DNA from: Methyloprofundus sp.
Lineage (GTDB): Bacteria; Pseudomonadota; Gammaproteobacteria; Methylococcales; Methylomonadaceae
Reading direction: 5' to 3'
Length of the DNA: 64,000 nucleotides
Assembly (NCBI GenBank): GCA_016592635.1
Contig: AP023240.1
Span: 1,364,001 to 1,428,000 of the forward strand
The notes beneath the pieces are model-generated. The model was not told the DNA's origin, did no database searches, and was given only the letters and a program-made list of their open reading frames with translations. The translations under genes and the position numbers were made by a program. Below are positions 54,408-64,000 of the stretch, piece by piece (the stretch's first letter is position 1; each line of letters begins with the position of its first letter).

Positions 54408-54974
54408 TTAAGCTCGTGACATGTATTTACCTGTTGAGGTATTTATTTTAATGATCTCACCTGTTTCCATGTATTCTGGTACTTGCACTTCTATACCTGT
54501 TGGCAATACAGCTGTTTTGGTTCTTGCGGTCGCTGAGGAGCCTTTGATACCAGGTGCTGTTTCAGTAATAGCTAAATCTACAGAAGCAGGTAACTCAATG
54601 CCCAAGATATTTTCATCCATAATTAATGCAGTAATGCCTTCTAAGCCTTCAGTGATATAGCCTTTTTGCCCTTCAAGGTCTGCATCGTTCAAGTTATATT
54701 GAGTATAGTCTTCCAAGTTCATAAATACAAAACTATCACCATCATGGTAGGAGTATTGCACTTTTACGCGTGCACAATCAGCCTCTTTGAGAAAATCATC
54801 ACCTTTATATGATTCATCCAGTTTCTGCCCGGTTTTAAGGTTGGTAAAACGAACTTTATATAAAGTTGATGCGCCTCGTGAAGAGGGACTTCTTGCTTCA
54901 ACTTGTTTGACAGCATGAGGTGCATTATTAATTTCTACAATTAACCCGCGTTTTAAATCACTGGCCTTAGGCAT
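54408..54974 (-). CDS. yeiP: Elongation factor P-like protein YeiP
   Basis: A 188-residue three-domain EF-P paralogue. The KOW-like N-terminal part reads MPKASDLKRGLIVEINNAPH and a region with SPSSRGASTLYKVRF replaces the EF-P lysine loop. The OB domain and the end, LDLAITETAPGIKG-like (residues 131-144) with QVPEYMETGEIIKINTSTGK, match YeiP. It is thought to relieve ribosome stalling on certain motifs, though the exact role differs from that of EF-P. It shares the minus strand with proS, 91 bp downstream of it. Confidence 0.92.
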   Translation of the reverse strand: MPKASDLKRGLIVEINNAPHAVKQVEARSPSSRGASTLYKVRFTNLKTGQKLDESYKGDDFLKEADCARVKVQYSYHDGDSFVFMNLEDYTQYNLNDADLEGQKGYITEGLEGITALIMDENILGIELPASVDLAITETAPGIKGSSATARTKTAVLPTGIEVQVPEYMETGEIIKINTSTGKYMSRA

Positions 54975-55020
54975 ATTTTATTCCTTATTTATTTTAATAT
55001 TTTAGATGTAGTACACATTG

Positions 55021-55057
55021 TTTAAGGTAGGGTGCGCAGTACTCACACTACCTTAAA
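55021..55057 (-). terminator. Inverted repeat between proS and yeiP
   Basis: TTTAAGGTAG and CTACCTTAAA form perfect 10-bp arms around 17 bases. It lies 9 bp beyond the proS stop. No strong T-run follows on the minus strand, so it may terminate weakly or protect the proS 3' end. Confidence 0.5.
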
Positions 55058-55065
55058 CTATTATT

Positions 55066-56775
55066 TTAACTAAGCTTGTCTTTGATGAAAGTAACAATGC
55101 TATCGAGTGCTATTTCTTGGTTATCACTATCTGTACGTGCGCGATATTCAACGGTGTTGCTATCTAAGCCTCGATCGCCAATAACAATACGGTGTGGGAT
55201 ACCGATAAGTTCCATATCAGAAAACATAAACCCTGCACGTACTTTACGGTCATCAAATATGACTTCTAGCCCTACATCTAATAGTTCTTGGTAGAGCTTA
55301 TTAGCTGCTGTACGTAAACGTTCAGATTTATGCATATTCATTGGGCATAAAGCGACTTGGAAGGGGGCTAATTTAGCAGGCCAGATAATACCATTTTCAT
55401 CATGGTTTTGTTCTACAGCTGCAGCAACCGCACGAGAAATTCCAATGCCATAACAACCCATGGTTAATGTTTCGCTTTTACCTGCTTCATTGATAATGCT
55501 GGCTTTCATGGCCGCACTGTATTTAGTGCCCAGTTGAAAGATATGTCCTACCTCGATACCACGCACAATACTTAAAGTACCTTGGCCATCAGGGCTTGCA
55601 TCACCTGTTACAACTGAACGTATATCTGCTATTTCAGTCGGTAATGGTAAATCACGCTCCCAGTTGGTACCCGTATAGTGTTTGCCATCTTGATTGGCTC
55701 CACAAACAAAATCAGCTAAATTGGTTACGCTGCGATCCGCTATGATTCTGATTCCTAAACCGATTGGACCAATTGAGCCTGGCTGACATTGACAGGCAGC
55801 CAGTATTTCGGCATCACTCGCAAACTCTAATGGTGCTAAAACGCCTTCAATTTTTTCGACTTTGATATCATTAAGTTCATGGTCACCGCGTAGTAATAAG
55901 GCAATAAGCGTGTCTGCTTCGCCTTTGATAATTAAGGTTTTCAGGCACTGTTGAGCTGGAATATTTAAAAATTCACTGAGATCAGCAATGCTATGTTGAT
56001 TGGGTGTATCAATTAAGCTCAATTCTTGGCTTGCTGGAGCCCGCGGATCAGTCGGCATAACAGCTTCTGCTGTTTCGACATTAGCTGCGTAATCACTGTC
56101 TGAGGCGATAGCTAGGGCATCTTCCCCTGCATCGGCAAGTACATGAAATTCATGTGATATTGCTCCCCCAATTGAGCCGGAGTCAGCGATAACAGGGCGA
56201 AAGTTTAGCCCTAATCTGGTAAATATATTGGTATAGGCTTGAAACATGACATCATAAGTTTCCTGTAAAGACTCGTTACTTAAATGGAATGAGTAAGCAT
56301 CCTTCATTAGGAATTCACGTGAACGCATAATACCAAAACGAGGCCGTATTTCATCGCGAAATTTAGTTTGAACTTGGTAATAGGTAATGGGAAGTTGTTT
56401 GTAACTTTTTAATTCATTACGTGCCAAATCAGTGATGATTTCTTCATGCGTGGGGCCTAAGCAAAATTGACGGTCATGGCGATCAGTCAAGCGAGCTAAC
56501 TCAGGGCCGTATTGTTCCCAACGTTCAGTTTCTTGCCATAATTCTGCAGGTTGTAGTGCCGGCATTAAGACTTCCAGCGCACCTGCTTTTTCCATTTCTT
56601 GGCGTGTAATGTGTTCCACTTTACGAAGTACACGTAAACCTAGGGGAAGCCAAGTGTATAAACCTGATGCTAGTTTACGAATAAGGCCAGCTCGAATCAT
56701 TAATTTGTGGCTGGCAATTTCTGCATCGGCAGGTGTTTCTTTAACGGTACTAAGTGGAAATTGTGAGGTACGCAT
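55066..56775 (-). CDS. proS: Prolyl-tRNA synthetase
   Basis: A 569-residue class II synthetase of the bacterial type. Motif 1 is in the [20 protein letters not shown] area. Motif 2 is [20 protein letters not shown] (about residues 139-158). A YbaK-like editing insertion lies at about 225-400 (with [20 protein letters not shown]). Motif 3 [17 protein letters not shown] is followed by the anticodon-binding domain. It attaches proline to tRNA-Pro. It is a core gene marking the right side of the accessory region. Confidence 0.96.
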   Translation of the reverse strand: MRTSQFPLSTVKETPADAEIASHKLMIRAGLIRKLASGLYTWLPLGLRVLRKVEHITRQEMEKAGALEVLMPALQPAELWQETERWEQYGPELARLTDRHDRQFCLGPTHEEIITDLARNELKSYKQLPITYYQVQTKFRDEIRPRFGIMRSREFLMKDAYSFHLSNESLQETYDVMFQAYTNIFTRLGLNFRPVIADSGSIGGAISHEFHVLADAGEDALAIASDSDYAANVETAEAVMPTDPRAPASQELSLIDTPNQHSIADLSEFLNIPAQQCLKTLIIKGEADTLIALLLRGDHELNDIKVEKIEGVLAPLEFASDAEILAACQCQPGSIGPIGLGIRIIADRSVTNLADFVCGANQDGKHYTGTNWERDLPLPTEIADIRSVVTGDASPDGQGTLSIVRGIEVGHIFQLGTKYSAAMKASIINEAGKSETLTMGCYGIGISRAVAAAVEQNHDENGIIWPAKLAPFQVALCPMNMHKSERLRTAANKLYQELLDVGLEVIFDDRKVRAGFMFSDMELIGIPHRIVIGDRGLDSNTVEYRARTDSDNQEIALDSIVTFIKDKLS

Positions 56776-56920
56776 GTATCTTTATATTGTTAATTAAATG
56801 AAAATGAGTATTTTACCTATGCAAACCCTGTTTAGTCATGTCTTGATTTAAAATAACCAGCATTTAAAAATTGTTTCTGTTATAAATATTTGTCTATCCA
56901 TTATTATTTCAAGTTTATAT

Positions 56921-59900
56921 GTGTTCATGTTGTTGCAAACAAGTAAATTAGACACACCTTTCAAAGTCATAGTTACTGCCATTTTATTTTATTATGCAGG
57001 TAAATTGGCTATGCCTTTGGTGAGTCCTGCTAATTTTTCAGGCACAATTTGGCCTCCCGTGGGAATCGGTTTAGGTGCAGTGTTGCTATGGGGCAATCGA
57101 GTGCTTCCTGGGGTTTTCTTGGGCGATATTGGCGTTAAATTAGCCATTTATGATATTTCGATATTAGAAATGACACCAGATACCTTATGGGTTATTGGCT
57201 TGATGGCTCTAAATGGGGTTTTACGTGCATGGTTGGGGGCTTATTTGGTGCGGTGTTATGCAAATTATCCCAACCCACTTATTGAACTGAAAGAAATATT
57301 ACGATTTTTTTTACTCGCTGGGATAGTAGCCACTTTTATTTCTTCAATATTAAATGTTTTAGCTTTGTATTTACTTGATTTGGTACAAACTGAAGATATT
57401 TTACTCGCTATTTTAAATTGGTGGTTAGGCGATAGCATGGGGGCTATTATATTTACCCCGTTGTTCTTTTTGTTTTTTGCAGGACAGGAATTACATTGGC
57501 GGCGACGTAGAATAAGTGTTGGCGTGCCTTTGGTAACACTTTTTGTTATTACCGTAGTGGCATTTCAGTTTATTAAGAATCAAGAAGACCAGCGTTTGCA
57601 AATTGTTTTTACTGCATTTGGTCAGCAGTTTCAAACTGCTTTTGAGGCGCAAAACGCAAAATATCAAGAACAATTATTATTTGTAAAGCACTTTTTTGAG
57701 TCTTCCGAAGACATTACAGAGCATGAGTTTAAGCAATTCACGCAGGCTTTATTTAGCAATAAAGCCTTACAGTCTATGCAGTGGGTGACCTTGGCAGGCA
57801 ATACAGATAAATTCACTCTTAAATATCAGGTGCCTGCATTTAGCAAGGAGTTGTCAGCTAAGTCTAGTGAGTTTAATCAGACATTATGGGCTGGATTTGT
57901 CGCAAATAAAGCACAGAAAATCCATTTAAGTAGAGCAGGTGATTATACCCAAGCAACACAAGTGTTGATTGGGTTACCAGTTTATAAAGCGCAGCAGTTA
58001 ATTGGTTTGGTAACTGCTAACTATGCCTTAGACACTATGATTGAGCAGCTTAGCGAATATCGTGCATTAACTGATATAACGCTACAAGTTAAGACAGTCA
58101 ACCAGCAGGGGAAGGTGCTCTTTCAATCTAATAAACCGTATGACTTAAAAGGCGTGCTGGCACTGGCTTATAGTTTTATTGCCCAGCAGCAACTTTACTT
58201 TTTATTATTACCGAATGAAAGTTTTATTCAACAGCATTACTCCGCAATTGTTTGGTGGACATCTGTTGCTGGAATGATCATAACAAGCTTATTAACTATT
58301 GTGTTGTTGATGATCTCCGGGCACACTGAAGTCATCAAGAAAGAAGTCAATGAAAGAACTAAGGCGTTGCAGGTCAGTAATCATAAGTTGGCTGAAAGTG
58401 AGTCACAGTTTAAAGAATTGGTGCAAGCACAGTCGGCGATTGTGTGGCGTTATGATCCTATTAAACAGGTATTTACTTTTGTCAGTGATGAAGCTGAAAA
58501 GTTATTAGGTTATCCTATTTCTCGCTGGCTAACGGAAGTTGATTTTTGGCCTAACTGCATTGATGAGCGTGATCGAGAGTGGGCTATTAAATTTTGTATC
58601 GATCAAACTGAACAACATAAAGGTCATGAATTTGAATATCGCATGATAGCAGCTGATGGTCGGATAGTCTGGATAAAAGATATTGTCAATTTAAAAATTG
58701 AGAGTGGCGAGGTTACTGAATTACTGGGGTTCATGCTCGATATTACCGAGCAGAAGCAATCTGAGTCTATTATTCATAACATGGCTTTTTATGATCATTT
58801 GACAAGCCTGCCTAATAGACGGCTATTAATGGATAGATTGGAGCAAGAAATTATCATTGCACAGCGGCATGGGCATTATGGTGGTGTTATATTTTTAGAT
58901 TTAGACCATTTTAAATTATTAAATGACTCTTTAGGGCACCATATTGGCGATGATTTATTGGTGCAGGTTGCAAAACGTATTCAAGTAGCTATTCGAAGTG
59001 AGGATAGTGCCATTCGTTTGGGTGGGGATGAGTTTGTGGTGTTGATTCATGCCAATTCAAATAGTCTTAAAGAGGCGGCTGAGCACGGACTTATCGTTGC
59101 TGAAAAAATCAAAAAATCTTTGGCAGAAAAATTTATGTTGCAAGACTATCAGCATCATATTTCTTCTAGTATTGGTATTACGCTTTTTCCGGAAGATGCT
59201 CAATCTATTAACACTATATTGCAACAAGCAGACACGGCAATGTATCGAGCCAAAGAATTGGGGCGTAATCGTATTAGCTTTTTCCATCCAAGTATGCAGT
59301 TTGCTGCTGATGCAAGATTGCAATTAGAGAAGGAATTAAGGCTGGCGGTTGAAAGTGGACAATTTGTTTTGTGTTATCAGCCGCAAGTTAATGAGTTAGG
59401 TGAGTTAATCAGTGCTGAGGCCTTGGTGCGTTGGGTACACCCGGAAAAAGGACATGTATCACCTGCTAATTTTATTCCTGTGGCAGAAGATACCAGCTTG
59501 ATTTTGCCGCTTGGTGCATGGGTTTTGGCGGAAGTATGCCGGCAAATAAAAGAGTGGCAACAACAAGGTTTGGTGATTAATAATATTGCTATCAATGTTA
59601 GTTCTAAACAATTTCGGCAAAAAGATTTTGTGCAGAGTGTGCAAAATATTATGGAGGAGTCAGGTGTTTCTCCTGATTTATTAGAAATTGAGTTAACTGA
59701 GCGAGTGGTAATTGATGATATAGAGGATACCGTGCAAAAAATGCAGGCTTTAAAAGCTTTGGGTATTTCTATCTCAATTGATGATTTTGGTACTGGGTAT
59801 TCCTCATTGGCATATTTAAAGCAATTGCCTGTTGATATATTAAAAATTGATCAAAGTTTTATTCGTGATATTACGCTGGATCCTAGTGATGCTGTTATTG

Positions 59901-60073
59901 TAGAGACTATTATTGAGATGGCGCACCATTTGGGGCTGTTAACAGTTGCTGAAGGAGTAGAAACGGCTGAGCAGGTTGCATTTTTAAGTGAGCAAGGCTG
60001 TGATATGTTTCAAGGATTTTATTTTGCAAAACCATTAATGTCTGCAGATTTTTATAAGAAATTCGTTGGCTAA
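56921..60073 (+). CDS. Membrane diguanylate cyclase/phosphodiesterase with MASE1, CHASE-like, PAS, GGDEF and EAL domains
   Basis: A 1,050-residue c-di-GMP enzyme. An N-terminal MASE1 membrane domain (about residues 15-215, with SGTIWPPVGIGLGAVLLWGN) is followed by a CHASE-like periplasmic domain (about 225-430, with YQEQLLFVKHFFESSEDITE), another TM, a PAS domain (about 490-610), GGDEF (RLGGDEFVVL, 699-708, motif intact) and EAL (EALVRW, 833-838; the ELTERVVIDD and IDDFGTGYSSLAYLKQLPVD blocks are intact). Both catalytic signatures look functional, so its net activity cannot be read from sequence. Start GTG 56921 or ATG 56927. Confidence 0.92.
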   Translation: MFMLLQTSKLDTPFKVIVTAILFYYAGKLAMPLVSPANFSGTIWPPVGIGLGAVLLWGNRVLPGVFLGDIGVKLAIYDISILEMTPDTLWVIGLMALNGVLRAWLGAYLVRCYANYPNPLIELKEILRFFLLAGIVATFISSILNVLALYLLDLVQTEDILLAILNWWLGDSMGAIIFTPLFFLFFAGQELHWRRRRISVGVPLVTLFVITVVAFQFIKNQEDQRLQIVFTAFGQQFQTAFEAQNAKYQEQLLFVKHFFESSEDITEHEFKQFTQALFSNKALQSMQWVTLAGNTDKFTLKYQVPAFSKELSAKSSEFNQTLWAGFVANKAQKIHLSRAGDYTQATQVLIGLPVYKAQQLIGLVTANYALDTMIEQLSEYRALTDITLQVKTVNQQGKVLFQSNKPYDLKGVLALAYSFIAQQQLYFLLLPNESFIQQHYSAIVWWTSVAGMIITSLLTIVLLMISGHTEVIKKEVNERTKALQVSNHKLAESESQFKELVQAQSAIVWRYDPIKQVFTFVSDEAEKLLGYPISRWLTEVDFWPNCIDERDREWAIKFCIDQTEQHKGHEFEYRMIAADGRIVWIKDIVNLKIESGEVTELLGFMLDITEQKQSESIIHNMAFYDHLTSLPNRRLLMDRLEQEIIIAQRHGHYGGVIFLDLDHFKLLNDSLGHHIGDDLLVQVAKRIQVAIRSEDSAIRLGGDEFVVLIHANSNSLKEAAEHGLIVAEKIKKSLAEKFMLQDYQHHISSSIGITLFPEDAQSINTILQQADTAMYRAKELGRNRISFFHPSMQFAADARLQLEKELRLAVESGQFVLCYQPQVNELGELISAEALVRWVHPEKGHVSPANFIPVAEDTSLILPLGAWVLAEVCRQIKEWQQQGLVINNIAINVSSKQFRQKDFVQSVQNIMEESGVSPDLLEIELTERVVIDDIEDTVQKMQALKALGISISIDDFGTGYSSLAYLKQLPVDILKIDQSFIRDITLDPSDAVIVETIIEMAHHLGLLTVAEGVETAEQVAFLSEQGCDMFQGFYFAKPLMSADFYKKFVG

Positions 60074-60156
60074 TATCGGTTTTGGGGCTTTAATAGAAGC
60101 AAAGTACTGTCATGGTCAACATAATAAATTGGGTAAATTTACAGCGTACAGTCATG

Positions 60157-60190
60157 ATTCGTATTAACTTAAACTTAAGTTAATACGAAT
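60157..60190. terminator. Perfect palindrome, likely bidirectional terminator
   Basis: ATTCGTATTAACTTAA-AC-TTAAGTTAATACGAAT has 16-bp perfect arms and lies between the convergent GGDEF/EAL and DHH genes. It is 7 bp before the DHH stop and 84 bp after the other. Confidence 0.75.
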
Positions 60191-60196
60191 TTGTAG

Positions 60197-61153
60197 CTAA
60201 GAATAGGTTTCGTTAAATCTAGAAATAAATGTTGCGAGTTCGGATTTTGGTAAATGGTTAATGCCTGCCGCCGCTTTGCGTCCACCACCTGTTGCAAATG
60301 ATGCACATAGTTCGTCTGCTTTAACTTTGTTATTAAGTGGGGATCTTACGCTAATTTGATAATCAGCTGCAGGTGTATGGGTAACAACTGCGTGTGCTCT
60401 ATCAGGAAATTGATTGGCCAAATCATTACTAAAAACACCGCTTACACGACGCGCCCAGGCTTGGTCTGGTAGTATAAAAACAGCAATATTAGTATCGGTA
60501 TACTCTGCTTGAATTTGCGTTGCATTCTGCATATCCTCTAAGTAACCACTTTCTAGTTTGTTAAAAGTGAGTTGCTTATCATCTATAAAGTCAAATGGTG
60601 AGCTGTAGGCTGCCATTTCTTGATAGAGTTGTTCAGGTGTAAAATGTAAGTCCTCTAAGCAGCTGCCATAGCCATTATAGTTAATATAAGTCCCCAAATT
60701 TTTTAAGATGCTTAATGAATCAGGGTTTATGTTAAGCGTACTTGCTAGTTTTTCTGCGCTAGTAAATAAATTATCACCAAAGGCAGCAGTAATAGCCCAG
60801 AGTGGATATTGGCCTTTAAGGTGCTGGTTGATAATTAAGCTAGTGCAAGTATCGGGGTGGGTATCTATTAGTGCAGTTAAATTTGGGTGCTGAGGAATTG
60901 TGCCAGCTTGGTGGTGGTCAGCATAAAAAATACTGGCTCCTTTAGCTAAAAAAGAGCTGACTTGTTCGGTATTTTTTTGCATGGATATATCCAGAACAGT
61001 CAACTGATCTCCTGATTGAGCATCAATTTTTTTTAGTAATTGGATGTCTCTTTTTATGCCAGTAATGAGTGTTGATTCAATAGGCGAAGCGAGGCGAAGC
61101 TGAATAAGTGCGCAGATGCCATCAGCATCACCATTAAAGATATCGTAATTCAT
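60197..61153 (-). CDS. DHH-family phosphoesterase-like protein
   Basis: A 318-residue cytoplasmic protein with MNYDIFNGDADGICALIQLR at the start (metal-binding D-x-D), LTVLDISMQKN, the eponymous YADHHQAG near residue 97, and a C-terminal DHHA1-like ATGGGRKAAAGINHLPKSE. Relatives hydrolyse phosphodiester bonds (nanoRNA, cyclic dinucleotides) or polyphosphate-type substrates; which one applies here is open. It is placed 10 bp after the cysC stop on the same strand, so both form one transcript. Confidence 0.85.
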   Translation of the reverse strand: MNYDIFNGDADGICALIQLRLASPIESTLITGIKRDIQLLKKIDAQSGDQLTVLDISMQKNTEQVSSFLAKGASIFYADHHQAGTIPQHPNLTALIDTHPDTCTSLIINQHLKGQYPLWAITAAFGDNLFTSAEKLASTLNINPDSLSILKNLGTYINYNGYGSCLEDLHFTPEQLYQEMAAYSSPFDFIDDKQLTFNKLESGYLEDMQNATQIQAEYTDTNIAVFILPDQAWARRVSGVFSNDLANQFPDRAHAVVTHTPAADYQISVRSPLNNKVKADELCASFATGGGRKAAAGINHLPKSELATFISRFNETYS

Positions 61154-61163
61154 TATTTTTTCT

Positions 61164-61784
61164 TTAGGTGTTTGGTAATATATGTCTAACTTGCAATAAT
61201 TCTATCACCTGTTGTACGCTTTCTTCGAGCGTAAGAGAGTAGGTGTCAATTCTTAATTCTGGGTTAAGTGGGGCTTCATACGGTGATGAAATGCCAGTAA
61301 AGTCTTTAATTTCGCCCTTGCGCGCTCTTTTATACAAGCCTTTTACATCTCTCTTTTCACAGACTTCTAGTGGGCAATAACAGTGAATCTCTAAGAAGTC
61401 ATTGTGCGGCATGAGTGACCTAGCCATAGCGCGTTCATCTTTAAATGGCGATATGAATGCGGTAAGTGTAATAATGCCAGCTTCAAGCATGAGTTTGGCG
61501 CCTTCACTAATGCGACGAATGTTTTCTTTGCGATCTTGGTCATTAAAGCCAAGGTCCTTATTGAGTCCATGGCGAACATTATCACCATCTAAAACGAAGG
61601 TATTAAGCCCTAATTGGAATAATTGCTCCTCTACTGCATGAGCTAAGGTTGATTTACCAGAGCCTGATAGACCAGTAAACCAAAGTACAGCTGATTTATG
61701 TTTGTTTTTCTCTTCTCTGCGTTTTCTATTAACAGTTGCTTGATGCCAAACTACATTGCTGGATTTTTCACTAGAATTAGTCAT
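61164..61784 (-). CDS. cysC: Adenylylsulfate kinase (APS kinase)
   Basis: A 206-residue kinase that phosphorylates APS to PAPS with ATP in sulfate assimilation and sulfation. Walker A is [20 protein letters not shown] (about residues 33-52). [18 protein letters not shown] and [17 protein letters not shown] are the substrate-binding blocks, and [20 protein letters not shown] closes the lid. No cysDN genes are adjacent in this window. PAPS could serve sulfation of the polysaccharide whose sugar transferase is encoded at 62951; that is only a suggestion. Confidence 0.95.
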   Translation of the reverse strand: MTNSSEKSSNVVWHQATVNRKRREEKNKHKSAVLWFTGLSGSGKSTLAHAVEEQLFQLGLNTFVLDGDNVRHGLNKDLGFNDQDRKENIRRISEGAKLMLEAGIITLTAFISPFKDERAMARSLMPHNDFLEIHCYCPLEVCEKRDVKGLYKRARKGEIKDFTGISSPYEAPLNPELRIDTYSLTLEESVQQVIELLQVRHILPNT

Positions 61785-62133
61785 ATCTATCTTGTAGGTC
61801 TTAAGGGGTTATATTGTAAAGTTGCCAAAAATAGCACCCTCCTGGCCTGGCTTCAGTAACTATAAGGCGCGGATGGTGCGTGTTAGTGTAGTATAGTCTG
61901 CTATGGTTCTAAGTGTAAAGCCACTCTAAAGGCTTGTTCTAGGCAAGCATCTGAGTATTGCCATTAACATTTTTTGTAGTGTTTATAGTATCATTGTTAC
62001 TAGTTTAGGTTAAGCAAACGAATAAGAATTCATTTAAAGAGTCGTATGAGTATGGCACTTGTCAGCAGTTTTGCTATGCTTCTGTGTATAATTATAATAG
62101 ATAAGGAACAAAAAAATTGGAATGGAGAGGATA
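61785..62133. other. Intergenic region between cysC and the protease gene
   Basis: About 350 bp between divergent genes. AT-rich patches near 62085-62110 (TATAATTATAATAG) could supply a -10 for the protease gene. No other feature was recognised. Confidence 0.4.
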
Positions 62134-62904
62134 ATGCAACGGTTTAGAGTACTTTTTCTTATTTTTGGGGCTTGTTTAATATTTGCGGCCACTAGTATTA
62201 GAGCTGAGCCTTTGCCGGGCACTGTGCTAAAAATTAAGCCAAGTATTGTTGGTATTGGCACATTTATGCCGACTAGAAGTCCCCAAAATTTATTTTTAGG
62301 AACCGGATTTGTTGTCGCAAATGGTCAATATATTGTTACCAATGCTCATGTAGTAGCAAAGCCACTAGAATCTGGGAAACTAGAAAAGTGGGCTATTTAT
62401 GTGACGCAAAATAATAAGCCTAAGCTAGCATATGTTGATAAAATTGTAGTTGATGAAGTGCATGATATTGCTATTTTAAAGTTACTTAAAGGGCGGTTAC
62501 CTGCGTTAAAATTAACAACACGCCAAGTGCGAGAAGGTAAGCTGTATGCTTTTACAGGGTACCCGATAGGCATGATTTTAGGGCTGTACCCTGTCACCCA
62601 TCGAGGAATTGTTTCTGCGATAAGCCCTGTGGCTATTCCTGCTTATAATTCGACCAAACTTGATTCTAATCTAATCGGGCGCTTACGCGATCCTTTTCAT
62701 GTGTATCAGTTGGATGCAACGGCTTACCCTGGGAATAGTGGTAGCCCACTGTATGACGTAGAAACAGCAGAGGTCGTTGGTGTTATTAATAAGGTGTTTG
62801 TTAAGGAATCAAAAGAAAATGTATTATCTAAGCCGAGTGGTATTACTTATGCCATTCCTATTGAGCACGTTAAAAAACTATTAATTAGTAAAGGCTTATA
62901 TTAG
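62134..62904 (+). CDS. Exported trypsin-like serine protease
   Basis: A 256-residue protease. The ATG at 62134 is preferred since GGAGAGG lies just ahead of it. A signal peptide (VLFLIFGACLIFAATSIRA) precedes the protease fold. The triad is His in YIVTNAHVVA, Asp in EVHDIAILKL and Ser in YPGNSGSPLYD. It has no PDZ domain, so it is shorter than DegP/DegS. It is probably periplasmic. The polysaccharide sugar-transferase gene follows at 46 bp. The role may be in envelope quality control or exopolysaccharide export. Confidence 0.88.
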   Translation: MQRFRVLFLIFGACLIFAATSIRAEPLPGTVLKIKPSIVGIGTFMPTRSPQNLFLGTGFVVANGQYIVTNAHVVAKPLESGKLEKWAIYVTQNNKPKLAYVDKIVVDEVHDIAILKLLKGRLPALKLTTRQVREGKLYAFTGYPIGMILGLYPVTHRGIVSAISPVAIPAYNSTKLDSNLIGRLRDPFHVYQLDATAYPGNSGSPLYDVETAEVVGVINKVFVKESKENVLSKPSGITYAIPIEHVKKLLISKGLY

Positions 62905-62950
62905 TGCCCTGCTTTAAAGCAGAAAATAGAATTATGAATAGAGACACTCC

Positions 62951-64000
62951 ATGATCAGGATTTTTAAACATTATATTTCTCGCGCATATTTGTGGTTAAT
63001 CATAGCAGAGTGGTTAATCTTTTATTTGGCAATGTATTTGGGAAGTGATGTGCGCTTTATCAACGTCGCTTCGTGGTATACCAATAAAGATATCGTTGAA
63101 GCCAGCATCATTTTTTCAGTTACTCTAAGTATTATGTGTGTAGGGCTTGGCTTGTATAGGCGCAGCCTTGATTGGGATGATTACAATTTAGCCTTGCGCG
63201 TTTGTGTGAGTTTTGCTTTAGGCACCGCCGTTATTCTCAGTATCTATTATTTATTTCCTAAATACTCGATTGCACGTAGTGTTTTTATTTATGCAATGGT
63301 TTTTGCTTTTTTGGGAATGATGTTAAGTCGTTATTTCTTTTATCGCTTTGTTAGTCATGATAAATTGCGCAGGCGAGTATTAATATTAGGCTCTGGGAAG
63401 AAAGCGAAGCAATTAACGGAGATAAATAATAGATATATCCATAAAGGATTTGTTATTTCTGGTTTTGTCAAAGTAGGTAACGAGGCAAGTATTGTTGATG
63501 AAAATTTGATTATTGATAATCCTGAAGGATTGAGACAAATAGTTGAAGAATATAGTATTGATGAAATTGTCATTGCTTTAGATGATCGCCGTAGATCTAT
63601 GCCACTTAATCAGCTTTTGGATTGCAAGGCATTGGGTATTCAAATAATGGACTTGCTGGGTTTTTATGAGCGTGAGCAAGGTTTGATTTTTTTAGATAGT
63701 CTTAATTTAAGTTGGGTTATTTTTTCAGATGGTTTTGACTTTAGTACTTTAAAGTCGGTGGGTAAGCGAGGTGTGGATATTTTTGCAAGCCTTGGATTAT
63801 TAATTGTGGCTTGGCCATTTATGTTGCTAACTGCTTTCGCTATTATGCTGGAAAGTGGCCTGAAATCCCCGATACTGTATCGGCAAATTCGAGTTGGGGA
63901 AGGAAATCAAAATTTTGCAGTGATGAAATTTCGCAGCATGCGTACCGATGCCGAAAAAAATGGCGCACAATGGGCGCAAAAAAATGATGATCGAGTGACG
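62951..64000 (+). CDS. Polysaccharide-initiating sugar transferase, EpsB/PEP-CTERM type (cut by window edge)
   Basis: 350 residues before the window ends. Four or so N-terminal membrane helices (IIAEWLIFYLAMYLG and others), a CoA-binding-like Rossmann segment (RRRVLILGSGKKAKQLTEIN), a predicted TM near 280-300 and the start of the bacterial sugar transferase domain (SPILYRQIRVGEGNQNFAVM then KFRSMRTDAEKNG). It would transfer a sugar phosphate to undecaprenyl phosphate and start an exopolysaccharide unit. It resembles the TIGR03013-type transferases of PEP-CTERM loci. Confidence 0.88.
   Translation, partial: MIRIFKHYISRAYLWLIIAEWLIFYLAMYLGSDVRFINVASWYTNKDIVEASIIFSVTLSIMCVGLGLYRRSLDWDDYNLALRVCVSFALGTAVILSIYYLFPKYSIARSVFIYAMVFAFLGMMLSRYFFYRFVSHDKLRRRVLILGSGKKAKQLTEINNRYIHKGFVISGFVKVGNEASIVDENLIIDNPEGLRQIVEEYSIDEIVIALDDRRRSMPLNQLLDCKALGIQIMDLLGFYEREQGLIFLDSLNLSWVIFSDGFDFSTLKSVGKRGVDIFASLGLLIVAWPFMLLTAFAIMLESGLKSPILYRQIRVGEGNQNFAVMKFRSMRTDAEKNGAQWAQKNDDRVT

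Overview
The window reads as a chromosome segment of a low-GC (roughly 40%) gammaproteobacterium. Enolase, YeiP-type EF-P, ProS, CysC and an EpsB/PEP-CTERM-type sugar transferase fit a methanotroph-like (Methylococcales) or related lineage, but no gene here settles the genus, so this is a low-confidence inference. Both ends hold ordinary core genes: enolase on the left; yeiP, proS, a large GGDEF/EAL protein, a DHH phosphoesterase, cysC, a trypsin-like protease and a polysaccharide sugar transferase on the right. About 50 kb of accessory sequence lies between them.

Region 0.7-15 kb is a stress and pH-homeostasis island, almost all on the plus strand. It holds an MFS transporter with glutamate decarboxylase, two HdeD-like membrane proteins, a P3-type proton ATPase, a Crp/Fnr regulator, a YfdX protein, a phasin-like helical protein, a GSP17M-like protein, a TerB protein, a multi-spanning transporter-like protein and a TVP38/DedA protein. 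Three copies of one long-hairpin repeat sit in its intergenic gaps. Two regulatory signals stand out: a -24/-12 promoter before the first hdeD gene, and a TGTCA-N6-TGACA palindrome about 41 bp ahead of a predicted yfdX transcription start.

Region 15-30 kb is an insertion-sequence zone. A feoB-feoA-DUF89 operon (minus strand) has its DUF89 gene split by an IS4-family element with a clean target duplication. An ISNCY-type transposase is split by an IS3-family element, and a complete IS66 element has an 8-bp target duplication. Between them lie a frameshifted methyltransferase, a Prx6-type peroxiredoxin and a ZnuBC-like permease/ATPase pair.

Region 29.5-41 kb concerns redox and metals: a Dnr/Fnr-type regulator with two Fnr-like boxes, a DsrE-like protein, a NifX-like fragment, a fused FeoAB, a P1B-type metal ATPase, an intact DUF89 phosphatase-like gene, a Tat-exported Met-rich multicopper oxidase and an MgtC/DUF4010 membrane protein. 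The DUF89-Feo association therefore occurs twice. Remnants of a second P1B ATPase, an IS200 transposase and an isocitrate dehydrogenase show past deletion.

Region 41-52.8 kb carries ion transport: an AlaDH/PNT-family dehydrogenase, a CPA1 Na+/H+ antiporter, a small membrane protein, then an operon of an NhaD/ArsB-type permease, a histidine kinase, an NtrC-family regulator and MgtE. Ahead of the permease gene is a sigma-54-type promoter with two near-identical 14-bp palindromes upstream, which suggests control by the operon's own regulator. The region ends in IS66 and ISL3 remnants that have destroyed the toxin of a HigBA-like pair. No tRNA, rRNA or CRISPR array was recognised.
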